This document shows, piece by piece, positions 23,574-37,063 of a stretch of DNA of 64,000 nt (positions within the stretch are counted from its first letter, which is position 1; each line of letters begins with the position of its first letter). The stretch spans positions 2,852,001 through 2,916,000 of the forward strand of contig RCSZ01000001.1 in the NCBI GenBank assembly GCA_014898425.1, written 5' to 3'. The notes under the pieces were generated by a model that worked only from the letters and a program-made list of their open reading frames with translations, was not told the origin of the DNA and ran no database searches. The position numbers were made by a program, and so were the translations under genes. This DNA comes from Botryotinia globosa. Its lineage: Eukaryota; Ascomycota; Leotiomycetes; Helotiales; Sclerotiniaceae.

Positions 23574-24167
23574 ATGGCGACTCAAAGACGAACACCCCAC
23601 GACCGTATCGCCGCCGGCGAAGAAAAAGAAGCAGAATTCAAACCTGTTGCTGGAGGAAAGAGTAATATTGCTCCTGCTGTTCCTGCGTATGTTTTTCTAA
23701 TTTTACAACATGTCTCATTTTCACATCAGCCTCATGATTATCATCACCATCCATCACATGTCCCTCCTCACATTCACTCTTCTCACCCCTCCTCCTTCCA
23801 ATCCTCCCATCACATGAACAAACCAGCTCGCCCATCCTCAAATTTACAACCTCTCAATTAACATTCCTCCCTCACCAGACATGTAATCTTCAAACTCCTC
23901 GGGTTCACCCTCGCCATGATCGTCGTCCCAATAGGTTCCTATTTCCTAACTCTAAATTCCATCTTTCGAGGTACTCCTCCCTTCTCATCCCCATCCCCAT
24001 ATCCCTCCGCCTAACACATTCCAGGAAACTCCACGTTCGCCGGCGCCACCGCCGCCATAATGGCCAACGTCGTCCTCATCGGCTACGTAATCGTCGCCAT
24101 GAGAGAAGATCAGAGCGAAGCACTTGAAGCCGCCGCGAAGGAAGAGGAATCCAAAAAGTCTTTGTAG
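23574..24167 (+). CDS. vma21: Vma21-like V-ATPase assembly factor
   Basis: Three exons: 23574-23686, 23879-23970 and 24025-24167, 115 aa. Two membrane segments are clear: V-I-F-K-L-L-G-F-T-L-A-M-I-V-V-P-I-G-S-Y-F and A-A-I-M-A-N-V-V-L-I-G-Y-V-I-V-A-M. Both lie around a loop ending N-S-I-F-R-G-N-S-T-F, a hallmark of Vma21. Vma21 is a small ER membrane chaperone that helps assemble the V0 sector of the vacuolar ATPase. The tail is acidic and Lys-rich, ending K-K-S-L rather than a strict KKxx retrieval signal. Confidence 0.93.
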
Positions 24168-25256
24168 ACGAGGAACTTTGTCCGAGTCTTATACGAGCAC
24201 TTTCCTGCAAGTCTATACGAGCATTTTCCCGCAAGTCTCATCCTCGGGAATCTTCCCCTCGTCTTACATAACACAAGAGATCTCTCTTGCACGTCTCACC
24301 CAACAAATCTCCCTCGTCAAATCTCTCCACCAACAGAAAAAAGAGAATTTCTCCCTTCAATACCTCCCTACACAAGTATGCAAATACCGACTTTCATCTA
24401 TCTACCTATCTCTATCTCAAAAAGGACTTTCAGGAGTTTCTCTCATAGCTCACCTTTTTCCTATCAATCATCATGGATCTTACGGAAGAAACAAAAGGTC
24501 AAATCACATCAAATCACATCACATCACATCAAATCACATCACATCAAATCAAATCAGTTGACCATGACCACAAAGATAGTGGTGGATAAAGATCGCGAGA
24601 CGATGGACGAAGAAAACTCATATATCAAAGTACACTAGGTACCGGTCATGCATATTTGGAGATGTTACGATCATGAGAATGACTCCGTGGTTGTAGGAAA
24701 AATAATCACATTAAAATAAGGCATGTGTTAATCATCTTTTAGAGGGAGAGAAAAAACAAATCATCACATCGAAAAGGTCAAGTGATAATGGGGAAATAAG
24801 ATCATGAATATGCCAGAAATTGGGTAGATGAAAGTTTGTTAAATCATTGTGAACAATGTAGACAGATAAATATTCATCTTCATATTCAAGCCATCCACAT
24901 CCAAACTCGTCGGCTCCAAGCATCACCAATCATCTTCTTCTAGGCAAAGGAGCCAATTAAGGCCAGACATAAGGCCTGCAAGCTCACAGCTCCTTTCCTA
25001 ACCAACTTTTGGGAATAGTAGTGGACACAAAGAAATACAACACCAGACGCCTTCCGATGCAAAATTAATCCAACCGCTTCCAAGTGTATTCCATTATATC
25101 CCTTGGCCTCCACCCCCTATGTTTGCCCGTCATGAATATCATTAGAACACAATCCATACCATACATCCAACAATGCACTCCAAGATTACTCTCTCCTCGT
25201 ATCCGTATTAGATTGTAAATAGCGTCATAGATATTGGAGGATGACCAGCATCTATC
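24168..25256. other. Gene-free region with small tandem repeats
   Basis: Lies between the convergent vma21 and DUF2406 genes. It holds two copies of a 24 bp unit (24190-24213 and 24214-24237, starting tatacgagca) just after the vma21 stop, and an AAATCACATC run (about 24498-24556). No gene seen. Confidence 0.7.
24190..24237. repeat. 24 bp direct tandem duplication
   Basis: Two units differing at two positions, in the vma21 3' UTR. Confidence 0.9.
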
Positions 25257-26882
25257 TTATTTATTCTTGCTCAACCTTTTTCCAAACCAACTTTTCCGTT
25301 TTTCAGGTTGAGGTTTAGCATCTGATTTGGTGATTTGAACAGCCGATTTCTGAGGTAGAGAGTTTTTACTGGTGATGCCAAGGTTAACTGGAGTTCGTGG
25401 TGTGCTGTCATGGTTAAAAGGCGGAGGTCCTTGGCCAATCGGCTGTCTTCGCGCTCCGTTTTGCTCATTAATGCCATTTCCAGGTGGAGGGTATTGGGGG
25501 TTATTTCCAAACCCATTGAATCCATATGTCTCGACAGGTTCTTTTGGTTGTTGTGGTAGTGCATGAAGCCCATCTACTGAACTATTCAAGCTGCTGGGGT
25601 CGGTTGAGTATCCTGCAGCGTCTCCAGACATTCCACTCCCGGAGGCAGTTGTCACAGTTTCATATGAATGTTGTTGGCCTCCAGGTGCGGTGTAAACACC
25701 ACTGTTAAATTGTGGTTCCGATGCTGTTCGAGGATATCGAGATCGGTTTGGGGTGTATCCATTGCCATGACCTCCATGATTATCGGTAGTATAATAACTA
25801 TCGGACCTGGTCATTCCATTTGGTCGTCCGTCACCACCGTAGTGGCTACTTTGTCTGTTGGGTTGTTGTCCTCCTCCATAATAGCTCTGCTGAGGGTGCC
25901 TTGGTCGTTCGTCATTGTGCATTTGACTTGCTATATGGCGATCTGTTAGCGTATGTACGACAGTTGTCAATTTCACGCGCTTTGCGCCAAGCATCCACTG
26001 GGAGACGAAGATCGCTAGAGCATGCGAGATACCAAATTCCCATTCAGCTCATCGAAAATGTGCTCGGTTGGTGAATTGGCATTGGCCATTACCACAGACC
26101 ACAGACCACCATAGTCTGAGCGCTCGAATCCAACCAAAAAACAGGATGGATAACTGTCTTAAAAGTAGTGTGCAGAAAATTCTGCAAACAAGAAAAATGA
26201 GAAAAATAATTGGGATGCACTAACCGGCATAGTAACTGTTTCGTCGATTGTATGTTGAGCCTACATCGGATTCTGTGAAGTGAAAACGTCAGAATTGATA
26301 GGCCCAAATCCTGAGCACCAAGAAGCTTGGGAATTCTTACCAGAGCCGCGTATCATTGATTTCCTCGAAGAATAGTTTCCATCGATAGCTGCCTCAAAGG
26401 CTCGAATTGTATCCAAAGGTCTCTCCCATCTGCTTCTCGTAGGATTTGAACGATCGGGATCCGCTACGTAGAAAAGAAGTCAGCGCACAAGATTTATGGT
26501 GAACGTGAGCAAGATAACGAACCGATGGGGTTTCCCTGACTGTCTCGGTGTTGAATCGCTCGAATGGGTGCTAATGAAGTTGCAACTTCGTTCGCAACAG
26601 CAGCTGCGATGGTATCGTCAGTATGTGCATTGTGAAATCCCTTCATTTGAACGAGGACTCACAAGGTTCGGCTTCCGTCATGGCCAGGGATGGATCGGCT
26701 TTGGAATGAAGTCTTTTTGCTTCCTTTTCTCGGTGTGTTTCTGTGAGATCAAGTTTCTGTCCACTGCCACTGCTCTTATGAGAATGCAAACTGAAGCCAG
26801 ACGAAGTCTTTGATCTTTGGCGGTTCCCAGGCCGCTCTTGATTGCCCGGGGGCGAGGGTAGCGGGTGATTTTGGTTTTGCAT
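25257..26882 (-). CDS. DUF2406 family protein
   Basis: Five exons: 26882-26663, 26603-26523, 26463-26341, 26272-26225 and 25930-25257, 381 aa, all junctions in frame. The N-terminal half matches the fungal DUF2406 pattern (PF10295; yeast YMR295C/YGR273C): R-Q-R-S-K then S-F-H-S-like Ser-rich segments, E-K-E-A-K-R-L-H-S-K-A-D-P, A-P-I-R-A-I-Q-H-R-D, then D-P-D-R-S-N-P-T-R and R-P-L-D-T-I-R-A-F-E-A-A-I. The C-terminal half is Gln/Gly/Tyr/Pro-rich and disordered, ending in a basic K-R-K-S-W-F-G-K-R-L-S-K-N-K. The function of this family is poorly known. No enzyme motif seen. Confidence 0.88.
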
Positions 26883-29800
26883 ATTTCTAAGTATAAGTCG
26901 ATAAGTGGACAGTGATTGTCGCTGTTGTGGGTCTATTACAACTTTGACCAAGAAATTCTGAGCCTTATCGTCGTGAAACCTGGGTGTGGTGGAGTAATAT
27001 CGAGAGATTTGTAGGGATATTTGTGGAACTCTGAAATGAAGTTGGACCTTTTGGTCTGAGTCTCGGTCGTGAACGTCAAAAGTAGGTGGTTGGGAATTTG
27101 GTGGCTTTATATCAGAAGTAGATATCCCGTTTCACAATGTTTGAATTAAGCTTGATGAGAAAGAAAAATCTGATGTTTTGATGAATGGAATGACGGTAGT
27201 GGATAGTTTGAAGACGATCAAAAATGCGTTTGATGTGTTAAGCTTTTTTTCCCCCCAAATAATGATAATCTCCAGATATAATAACGATTGATGGTTTCGT
27301 ATGATGTGAATCAGAACTTTGAACGAAAATCCTGCAGCGAATGGGGGTTTGGTTTTGGTTTTCCTTCTTTTCTCTTGGGATGACTGATGAATGCAGATTT
27401 GTTTTATGTTTGTTTATTTGCCCAGCTTATTTTCTTCCAGCCTTTATAAGTGCGCACCTAATAGGTAGGTAGGTAGGTAATAAAAGAAAGCGAAGAATTG
27501 AGGTGAATAAACGATTGATGATGTGTGAGAAAAGAATCAAATGTGTTTCTCACGGAACAAGAAAAGGGAGAGAGAGATAGAGAGAGAGAGGGATAGAATA
27601 CAAATACGACCATACGTACTTTACGCGGGGAAAGAGAAAAGAGAAAAGTTAATACGAATGGAAGCATTCAATGTTATTCAGCCACTAGAGGGGGATCTTG
27701 AAGCAAAATCAATATTTATCATCCATCGATGGATTCCATACTAGGTAGGCAATGGGAAAAAGTATAATAATTAGATATTAGGGTAGGGAGGATTTGGGTA
27801 TTTTGATGACGAGGAGCTCTGGTCCAAGTTGTCTACTGGCTGGTCCTAGGTAGGTAGTTGTTCAAACTTCAAACCAGTGAAATTTGAATCAAGATTTGCA
27901 CGACCTGGTATCTATCTACAGTCTCTATCTACCTACATATCTCGCATCCAGGTAGGTACACTTTTGATTCGTGATTCACTCGTAGCAAGCAATGCTCTGT
28001 ATGTTGTCCTACTGTAGTATCACAGTATCATAGTATCATGGATAAAGATCTTTCACTCACCACCAATGACAGACTCTTCGCTCATCGGAAACCAAGTTTC
28101 GATCCGAAGTCCAGCGCGACCACAATGGCAATGGCGACCGGAATTCGTATGCTCTTTCGTTCCAACTTACCAAGCATCCGGGATCTGTGAAAGACGGCGA
28201 AAGGATCATAAAAGTGGTGGTGTGGTCATGTGAAAATCGGAATGGAAAGGAAATCAAGCAATCAAAGAATCATCTACCAGTGTACCACTACTCCCTAGTC
28301 TTGATCGAGTTATTTATATCCCGGGTCAGAATCCTCTTTTGAATCTTGATGCTGTGCGAGTATCATCACTAGTGATGCATCTGCGATTCTGCGATTCTGG
28401 GATTTCGGGGATTCGGGTCAGTTCTAACTTCCAACTTCTGGTGCATTCAAAGCTTCAAAGTTCGAACCAACACGGAAGAAGTATGTAACGGTATTTCCAT
28501 TCTCTTGAATCTCCACCATCCCAAGGAACGTACTGTACAGTGTCCGTACCTGGTACCCAGCTAGATAGCACAACAACGCAACGGAGAATGCCATGTTTCC
28601 GACCTTGATCCAACAATCCAACATACAATATACATCACCACACCACTCACTCAAATGTATCATTAGCCATCCATGCCAATATGACACCAAGCAAGCCATA
28701 CCTGAACCCAATGCATCTTATCCCATCCCAGATTCCCAATGCATCTCCATCAGCAGAGAGACATCTCAATCAATCCTGTTTTCATTTTCGCCATCCATCC
28801 ATTGATGGTACTCGTCCATTCATCCATCCACCCCAAGAATGTCAAGAATGTCAAGATTTTAATACTGTACTGTACTCCGTAATAACAGAATGATTATCTT
28901 ATGATAGGTAGGTAACCTTGGTCGCCCCACAAAACATGGTGGTGGCTGAAGAACGTCTAACTACATACCTCCAGCTAGCTAGGTACATAAAAACACAAAC
29001 TCTCTTCATCTCCGCCATCAGCTCGTCGGAAATCGGAAATCGGAACTCTCGGTATGTGTCTCGTCTCGTCTTGTCATCTTGTCATCTTGTCGACCTCCAC
29101 GTACAATTCATTCTCTGGCATATATCCATCTATCTTTCCCCAGTATCCATCCATCTACCTTTTCATCCACCTTTCCATCAAATGCATGCATGCATCGACA
29201 GCTGAAAATCTCACGTTACTGAATCCTACCTCCCTACCTACCTACCTACCTCCCTACCTCCCTAGATCTACTCTACCAACCTACTAACACATGCCACGCT
29301 TTTCTCTCCTCACTTCCCAACACGGTCATCACAAAACAAAAGTAGCTTCAGGTTTCAGACAGTGAAGGTTCGATCGCCATCTAAACTGGAGGGGCGGGGC
29401 GCTTGGCCTGGGAAACTCGTGATAACTTACATGTCGTGATAACTTACATGTCGTGATAACTGTCTGCCTCCAACTCGAGCGTGCTTGAGCCAACCCTGGG
29501 AAACTCGTCGAGATTTATTACTTACCTATCTGTACTTCTCCATACTCGAGCCTCGTCATAAGATGATTGGGAGGGGTGAGATCAAGATAAGATCGTATTG
29601 TAATACAGACAGCACTAAGAATACATGAATGTGGCATATTCAGCTCGTGTGATATCTGTGTTTCGAAATCTGCGCCTTGGATTCTACGCGTGTTGTGAAA
29701 GGTGGTATTGGTATATAAAAATGCGTGGGGGTCATATAGGCTGAAGAATTGGAGAGGTAGAGGAGATGCATGAACACTGGAGGCTGGGTGGATGGATCAC

Positions 29801-30393
29801 TGCTAACCTAGCCGATCAAGTCTTTGGGATGAGACCTATGGATCACTTTGGGGGGGCGGAGTCCGTAGATTTGGGGTCCCGGTCAAGTACCGGTATCATA
29901 TTTCACTATTCCATCTTGACGTCAATATCCATCTTGATGGTGCGTACCCAAGTCATTTTCCATATACATGGCGGGACGGTCAAAAATCACTATTATCAAG
30001 AGCGCTACTTTGCCTAGAGTCTCAAAATCGGAATGTGTGTTCCCAGAAACGAGTAAAACGTGCAAACCATTGTACCAAACTTCGATTTTCGTTTTGAAAG
30101 CATAAATGACATGGGTGAGACCAAAAGATCTAGGAGCACATCTTTCCGTGTCGTTCAGGGTGTAATTGTGAAACCTTTGATCGATAACTCCTGTCTACGT
30201 CTAGTGAAGATTTCCACGACGATCCCATATGCACTTTTAATCATATACCCATGCGGCCATTGTGTTGTTGAATTGCTTAATTGGTATACTACCCGCAAGG
30301 CTGTGCTCATTATTGCCGCCCTCTTCGAGTGCCCAAATATGACTTATCATCAACCATCCTCCCAGTCCATGCTAACAACTCCAAACCAACCAT
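26883..30393. other. 3.5 kb intergenic region, no gene seen
   Basis: It holds the 5' flank of the DUF2406 gene (AT-rich, several GGTAGGTA runs), a GAGA tract (27568-27592), a 17 bp tandem repeat at 29418-29461, CCTAC runs (29227-29265), and the probable 3' UTR of the eL33 gene. Frames of up to about 95 codons exist but show no recognisable domain. Confidence 0.6.
29418..29461. repeat. 17 bp tandem repeat, 2.6 copies
   Basis: Unit cgtgataacttacatgt at 29418-29434 and 29435-29451, followed by a partial copy. A cctgggaaactcgt word just before it recurs at about 29495. Confidence 0.9.
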
Positions 30394-31195
30394 TTAGACC
30401 GATGATGGGTACAACATGATGCGAACGGATGCGCCGAAGGACTTAGGTGGGAGGTTTTGTCTGAATCTAGCACGTACGACACCAGAGTTTCCTTTGGCAC
30501 AAATTAGTGTTTGATTTTCAGCGAGAAGCACATCGGATTCCTCATACCGTGTGGTCTAGCGATCTTTCCCCAGATAACTCTAATCTTTGATCCTCTAACC
30601 TCCTTTGATGCACGGTAAACGAAAGCAACCTTCTTTCCGCAGTAGAAGCTGTCATTATGTTAGGATCTAGAAATGTTCCAAGATCGTTATATAACCTACT
30701 TGGCAGCCTCGGTGTTGTTGACACCCTCGATTTGGATCAAGCTGGTGCCTGGGGTGGTGTTGCGCTTGCCGCGTTGGTAGCTCAAATGGCGTCCCCTGAA
30801 GATATCCATATCAGTATATGTCCGGTGTTTCAGCTCAAATAATCCATCTCAATCAAACAATCGAATCCGTAGGGGCGTTGTCGAAACCTCCTCTCCATCA
30901 ATCTCTGACACCCTTATCCCACTTCCAGCCTCCATATCGCTATTCGAATCCAGAATATGCTCGTTGATCGGAATAAATTGTAAACTTACTTAACATAGAC
31001 TTAAAAAATACAACAGTCAGCAATTGATTCAAGAACAAAACGCAGCCTTGCTTAAGTAGAACAAATTTGCCTTTGTCTGAGGTAAACTGCAACTTCGCAA
31101 TTTTCCTCGACTACTTCCTCCTCCCCAAGGTTCACACAGCCAATGCTATCTCGAAATCAGGGTTACTCACGTCTGTGTCCGGCTTCGGTAGGCAT
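30394..31195 (-). CDS. rpl33: Ribosomal protein eL33 (Rpl33/L35A)
   Basis: Five exons: 31195-31171, 30999-30990, 30795-30700, 30648-30548 and 30491-30394, giving exactly 109 aa, the usual eL33 length. The joined protein starts [19 protein letters not shown] and carries R-G-K-R-N-T-x-[21 protein letters not shown] and an [17 protein letters not shown] end. Exon 2 is only 10 nt (30990-30999) with a proper AG before and GTAAGT after; without it the frame and the L-Y-V-K block are lost. No single long frame exposes the gene. It is a component of the large ribosomal subunit. It diverges from the G6PD gene. Confidence 0.95.
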
Positions 31196-33158
31196 TTTGG
31201 CGAAAGTCTCTCGTGGATTTGAGAGGGAAGACTTCGTTCGGTTTGGCGTAAATGGTTGTCGGCGTCGAGGATGTTTTTTTCGTCTTTCCAGAACGCACAC
31301 AATTCCTAGAAGTTTAGCGAAAAACTAGGGCTGCCAGGATATCTGACTAAGCATACAGAAGCGTGATTTAATGTTATCTGAAATTTAAGGTATCAAGAAG
31401 CGGGGATTTTGAACGGAAGAATTCTAGGAATAAGTTCCGATGTATCCATTTTCACATCATCATCATCATCATGGAACAGCAAAGGAGAAGAAAAAAGATG
31501 TCAACGTCGCTATAGTTTGTGAAGAGGACTATGCAAAGTGTCCATATCAGACATCGTCGAGACCATGACGGAGGCTATTTTTCCAGTTATTTTGAAGACC
31601 AGGTTCGCTTTCTTTCGCACCATCCTCTCGGTCCTGTTTGGATTACGAGAACAGCATAGCATTAGGTTGTTGTAGAATCCAAGAAGGTAGCGGAAGAAAG
31701 TAAGAATGTACAGAGTAAAAAGTCAAAATCTTGTCTATTCGGTCGATGTTCCAAATCCCGAGACGATTTTCCCGAGCTTGCCTTTTGAGAATTCTTAAGT
31801 GAACTATAACTGATGATATTGATTTGATGATCGGTGGAGGTGGAGTATTTACCAAGGTAGGGGTGAATGAGGCCCGGCCGAAAAGTCTCCTCTCTCCAAA
31901 GTATGATGTATGTACCTAGGTAGCTGGAGGTATACGATTGTAATAATAATTCAAATGAGATGAGCTGAAACGGCACATCGCAAAGACATGCATCCATCTA
32001 TCCATCCATTTACCCATGCATCCATCCATCCATCCATCCATCAAACCATCAAACCATCCATCCATCAACCATCAACCATCAAACCATCAAAGCCCCGAGT
32101 ACGGAAGCACCGTTCTAGAGCCCCAAGCGACCATTAAATGCTAATTTAGCCATTCGGGTTACGGGTTACGGGTTACGGGTTACGGATCACGGGTTACTGC
32201 CTCTCTTTGTTTTTGACAGCAACATGACTTTCGTGGAAAATGGCTCGAGAAGTCATTGTCAACGTATAACAATCGAGTAATGCTTTGGGGGAGCTCCTTG
32301 AAGCAAGGGATCTCTCTACAGTATGGGCACTTTTGTCAAGATTCACCGAGCAGTACCATCAGTCCATCAGTTACGAACTTACCATGCAACATGCTTTATA
32401 ATCGGACCCGTAAGAAATCGAACCTGGAAGCCCCCATTCCCAATCTTCTCAATCTTCCCAAGAGGGCATCGGTGATAACTGAGGGGCGGTCGGGCCTTGT
32501 CAAGTAGGTACAAGGTATTCTGGAACTTGGAAGGTAGAAGATGGATGGTATTGGATACGATGGATGTGGATGTGGATGTGGGTGTGGGTGTGGGTGTGGG
32601 TGTGGGTGTGGGTGTGATGGCTGTGGATGTGGATGTCAATCATGTGATGGCTGTGGATGAGCATGACTACGGCTATGGCTATGGTGATGGTGATGGCTCC
32701 CAGAGAAAGCTTTATAAAAGCTTCACTGTAATGAGATTCTCTCTCATCATTCACACAAGAAGTCTTTCGAGTTCTAAAGAGTGAATGGAATATTGAATAT
32801 TGACTGACAATCCTATTCAAAGAAAGAAGAATGCATATACTATAATCCATTCAACACATATTAAAAAGTATAAACACCTGCATCACAAATCATCAGGAAA
32901 TTCAATCAAGACCGGTCTGTTTTGGGTTCGGGGACTACCCGGGAATACTTCTCGTCCGTCATACATACATACATCCCATCAATCTTAGCGGGGTCGAGTC
33001 TTTCATCAAAAGCGGACAAACCCAACATTTTTCTTGAGCTTCTTCTCAATCTTTCAATCCCCCTTCACTTAAAAGCCTTGTTGATCTCCAGGAATTTTTG
33101 ATTGTTTCTCCCTTTCTCCCTTTCTCCCTTTTCACTCATCATAACCAATACCTGTAAA
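31196..33158. promoter_or_regulatory. Divergent region between eL33 and G6PD genes
   Basis: About 2 kb with no gene seen. It holds CCAT/CATC repeats (about 31984-32098), a heptamer run of cgggtta (about 32154-32205) and a GGTGTG run (about 32570-32616). A C/T-rich tract (about 33105-33135) lies just upstream of the G6PD ATG; C/T tracts near the start are common in highly expressed fungal genes. Confidence 0.55.
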
Positions 33159-35133
33159 ATGGCCGACACTGTTATCAAACCAGAGGAGTCTGGCAATGCT
33201 GGGTAAGTTGGTTCATTTCTTCAACCAATGTCCTTCACACAGCGTCATTCACAGCGTCATTCACATCAACAACACTCATCACATGTTGAAAATGCTCATT
33301 ATAAGGGGCTAAGCCGGGTCTCTCGGAGTGTGATCAATTTCTTGCTTTCTGTCCTTTCTCTGGACATCTCAACCGCATTTCATCCGGATAATGACTGATT
33401 GCCTTGCCCCACTACAGATCTCTCGAACTGAAGGACAACACTGTTATCATTGTTTTGGGAGCTTCTGGTGATCTTGCAAAGAAGAAGACTGTAAGCAAAA
33501 CCCGCTGGCCCTAGATTCTTTATCTCACTAACATATGTGATTGTAGTTCCCAGCTCTTTTCGGTCTCGTAAGTGGTGCAGAATACCTCCCGCCGAAGATT
33601 CAATATTAATACCACCATAGTATCGCAACCAATTCCTCCCAAAGGATGTCAGAATCATCGGATATGCGCGAACGAAGATGGACCACGAGGAATATATTAA
33701 GAGAGTTAAATCATATATCAAGACTCCCACCAAGGATATGGAACAGCAACTTCAAGAGTTCTGCGATATCTGTACATATATCTCTGGACAGTATGATAAG
33801 CCAGAGGGTTTCATCGAGCTAAGAAAACACTGCGAGGAGTTCGAAAAGGGAAGAAAAGAGGCCAACAGAATCTTCTACATGGCCTTACCTCCTTCCGTCT
33901 TTACAACTGTATCCCAACAACTAAAAGCAAACGCCTATCCAGAGACCGGTGTTGCAAGAATCATTGTAAGAGACAAGATTTCCACACGATTGAATTCTAT
34001 TGCTAACAACTTTTAGGTTGAGAAGCCATTTGGAAAGGATTTGGGAAGTTCCCGCGAGTTACAAAAGGCATTGGAGCCAAACTGGAAGGAAGATGAGATC
34101 TTCCGTATCGATCATTACCTTGGAAAGGAGATGGTCAAGAACATTTTGATTTTGAGATTTGGTAACGAGTTTTTCGGTGCTACATGGAACCGAAACCACA
34201 TTGATAATGTTCAAATCACATTCAAGGAACCTTTTGGAACCGAAGGCCGAGGAGGTTATTTCGACGAATTCGGTATCATCAGAGATGTTATGCAAAACCA
34301 TCTTTTACAAGTCCTCACCCTCCTCGCCATGGAGAGACCAATCTCATTCTCTGCAGAGGATGTTAGAGACGAAAAGGTCCGAGTCCTTCGCGGTATTCCA
34401 GCAATCGAGCCAAAGAATGTCATCATTGGTCAATATGGCAAATCCTTGGACGGAAACAAGCCTTCCTACAAGGAAGACGACACCGTACCAAAGGACTCGA
34501 GGTGCCCCACCTTCTGTGCTATGGTTGCATATATCAAGAACGAGCGATGGGATGGTGTACCATTCATCCTAAAGGCTGGTAAGGCTCTCAACGAGCAAAA
34601 GACCGAGATCCGAATTCAATTCAAGGATGTCACATCTGGTATCTTCAAAGATATCCCAAGAAACGAGCTTGTTATGCGCATTCAACCAAACGAGAGTGTT
34701 TATATTAAGATGAACTCCAAGTTGCCAGGTTTGAGCATGCAAACCGTTGTCACTGAACTCGACTTGACTTACCGCCGCCGATTCTCTGATCTCAAGATTC
34801 CAGAAGCATATGAATCCCTCATTCTTGATGCTCTTAAGGGTGATCACTCCAACTTTGTTCGTGATGATGAGCTTGATGCAAGTTGGAGAATCTTTACCCC
34901 ACTCTTGCATTACCTCGACGATAACAAGGAGATTATCCCCATGGAATACCCATACGGTAAGAAACATTCACATTATTCACCCTGTACTTTCAACCCAACA
35001 CAAAACTAATCTGACAATAGGCTCTCGTGGACCCGCCGTCTTGGATGACTTCACCTCTTCCTACGGATACAAGTTTAGCGACGCAGCTGGCTACCAATGG
35101 CCAACTACCCAAACCGCTCCTAACAAGCTGTAA
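33159..35133 (+). CDS. zwf1: Glucose-6-phosphate 1-dehydrogenase
   Basis: Six exons: 33159-33202, 33418-33490, 33547-33567, 33621-33965, 34017-34956 and 35021-35133, 511 aa. The enzyme catalyses the first, NADPH-producing step of the oxidative pentose phosphate pathway in the cytosol. Motifs: G-A-S-G-D-L-A-K-K-K (NADP-binding turn) in exon 2, E-K-P-F-G-x-D (exon 5 start), R-I-D-H-Y-L-G-K (catalytic) and a T-W-N-R-x-H-I-D block. Exon 3 is a 21 nt micro-exon encoding FPALFGL, required between the coenzyme loop and Y-R-x-x-F-L-P. Exon 1 codes only 14 full residues. Length and motif order are those of typical fungal G6PD. Confidence 0.97.
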
Positions 35134-36902
35134 ATTGGGGTTTAAGTCCCCAATAAATGAATAACTAGATACCTAGTATGAAGGCATGAGATTGATAGAT
35201 AGATACGACGATTCATGAAGGATTCCCACACACACATTTGGATGGAGGTCTTTCTTCATATTTATGATAGCTGAATGAAAAGCCAAATTTACATAATGAA
35301 CAAAACCATGCTTTTTGCCTGTGGAAGGTGACCAACAAAGTCACATTATCTCTTCTGTGATGATACTCCGACAAGTTCATCCACAAGTAAGTCACAACTC
35401 GGGATTGAGAATTTGTAAATCCGAAGTCCTCTAGTGAAGACTTACATCCATTCCGTGGGTTTCATTACTATATGCCCGAAGGAGAGGATGCCAGAATGAT
35501 AGTTGTCAAACTCATCACACAGTCTCAATCATTACGGCACTATTTTTCTTTGACATCTTTCTGATCAAGTCATTCTAATAAGCTAGGGAGATGAAGATTA
35601 GTTACGAGGTGATTGAATGGTGGAGATGGTAGGGAGGAAGGTGAGCTGGAAAGTTTACATTTTTTTCGTGCTCTTGCAATCTTGTATGTGAGGATGTTTT
35701 GAGAATGAAGTAGATTAGGTTAGATTGACTGGAATTGAATGGAATTGAATTGAATTGAATTGAATTGAATGTTTATGAGAATTTTAGAGGGTGAGAATTG
35801 CATAGAGGGTATTTGGTTTTGGGGGGGAGGGGGGTTGGCTTGTTTTTTTTGTTTTGTTTTTGTTTTTTTTTTCTGTTTTTTGTCTGTTTTTTGTCTGTTT
35901 GTGAGATGGATGGATGGATGGATGGAGTCTTGCTCATTGAGTTTGAGATTTATTTTGGAATAATAATGTAGTGCAGTCTGTATTTATATATATACTTATA
36001 CGTACAAGGAGATTTTGTAGATGAACAGATAAAAAGATAGAGAGGTTTTGTTTTGAGATTTTAAAGAAGTATACCTAGGTAGGTAGAAACTTTGAGTTTC
36101 TTGTGGGATTTATTTAAGTGTTGTTGGATGAGTTGTTTTTTATGGATTATGAGTTTTTATTTTTATCTTGGGTAGAAATGGGAGGAAGGAATGATGGGAT
36201 GAAGGAGGGGGTTGTGATGATGGGTGTGATAATGTTGATACACGGAGGGATACACGTGTGAAAGGGGTACAGGTTCATTACCAAGCTATCTTTCTCTCTT
36301 TTTTGGCTCTAGAGAAGTTTATCTCCTTTGGTAGTCAAAGGTAAACGGGGATTTGACTTCATTCCGCAACTTGGATGGAAGGGTAGCATGTGCTAAGTAC
36401 TAAATAAGTAGTTCTTACATTGCTACTCGTCTCGCTACATAAATCTTAGTGAGGTGGTACGATGTGATGTGATGCGATATGATCTGACAGTGCTACACAT
36501 ACTCGAGTACATAGCTTCGCACTAAATTTCGTTTTCTGGAATGGAGTGGAGTGAAACAATAGCAAGAGAGAAATCAGATGATGAGATGATACGCATTAGC
36601 TCTCGGAGAGGATAGATAGGGTATGCAGAATAGTTTTGTATCATCGTATGGAGCTGACTTTGGACTTGGTCTGGTTTGAAATTTGTTGTATCCATTAAAG
36701 AGAATCTTGGATTTTTGTTGTATCTACTACTCCTACTATCATCACATCTGACATGGGTTTCTTTAATACCTTGTGTAACTGAATATTCATCAATGTTTTT
36801 ATCTGTTTGTCGGTCGATGGAGAAATATTCTTTGATGGTTAGGTGGAGGGGTGATTTCATGATATTTTTCTTGATTGGGTTGTTAGGATTGGATGTTAGA
36901 AG
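35134..36902. other. Gene-free region downstream of G6PD
   Basis: Holds a TTGAA run (about 35731-35770), poly-G/T-rich DNA (35818-35890) and a GATG run (35905-35926). The short frames show no recognisable content. Confidence 0.65.
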
Positions 36903-37063
36903 TGTTAGAGTAGATAATAGCAATGAATCAACTTGATATACTACTATAACACAAAGACTTTTTATTAATCTCCCTAAAACCTCTTTCTGAAGCTATATAT
37001 ATAAAAGCTCTTTACCTCAGCATAATGATTGGCTCGACACTAAACCGATTAATGCTTGTAACA
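36903..37063. repeat. Left LTR-like repeat (161 bp)
   Basis: Begins TGTTAGAG, ends GTAACA. Contains a TATATATATAAAAG box that could act as a promoter. Confidence 0.75.

Noticed and set aside
28435..28470. tRNA B-box-like word (GGTTCGAA on the minus strand)
   Set aside because: No matching A-box, acceptor stem or cloverleaf around it.
32154..32205. Telomere-like heptamer run
   Set aside because: The unit is cgggtta, not TTAGGG, and the run is short and internal; better called a minisatellite.
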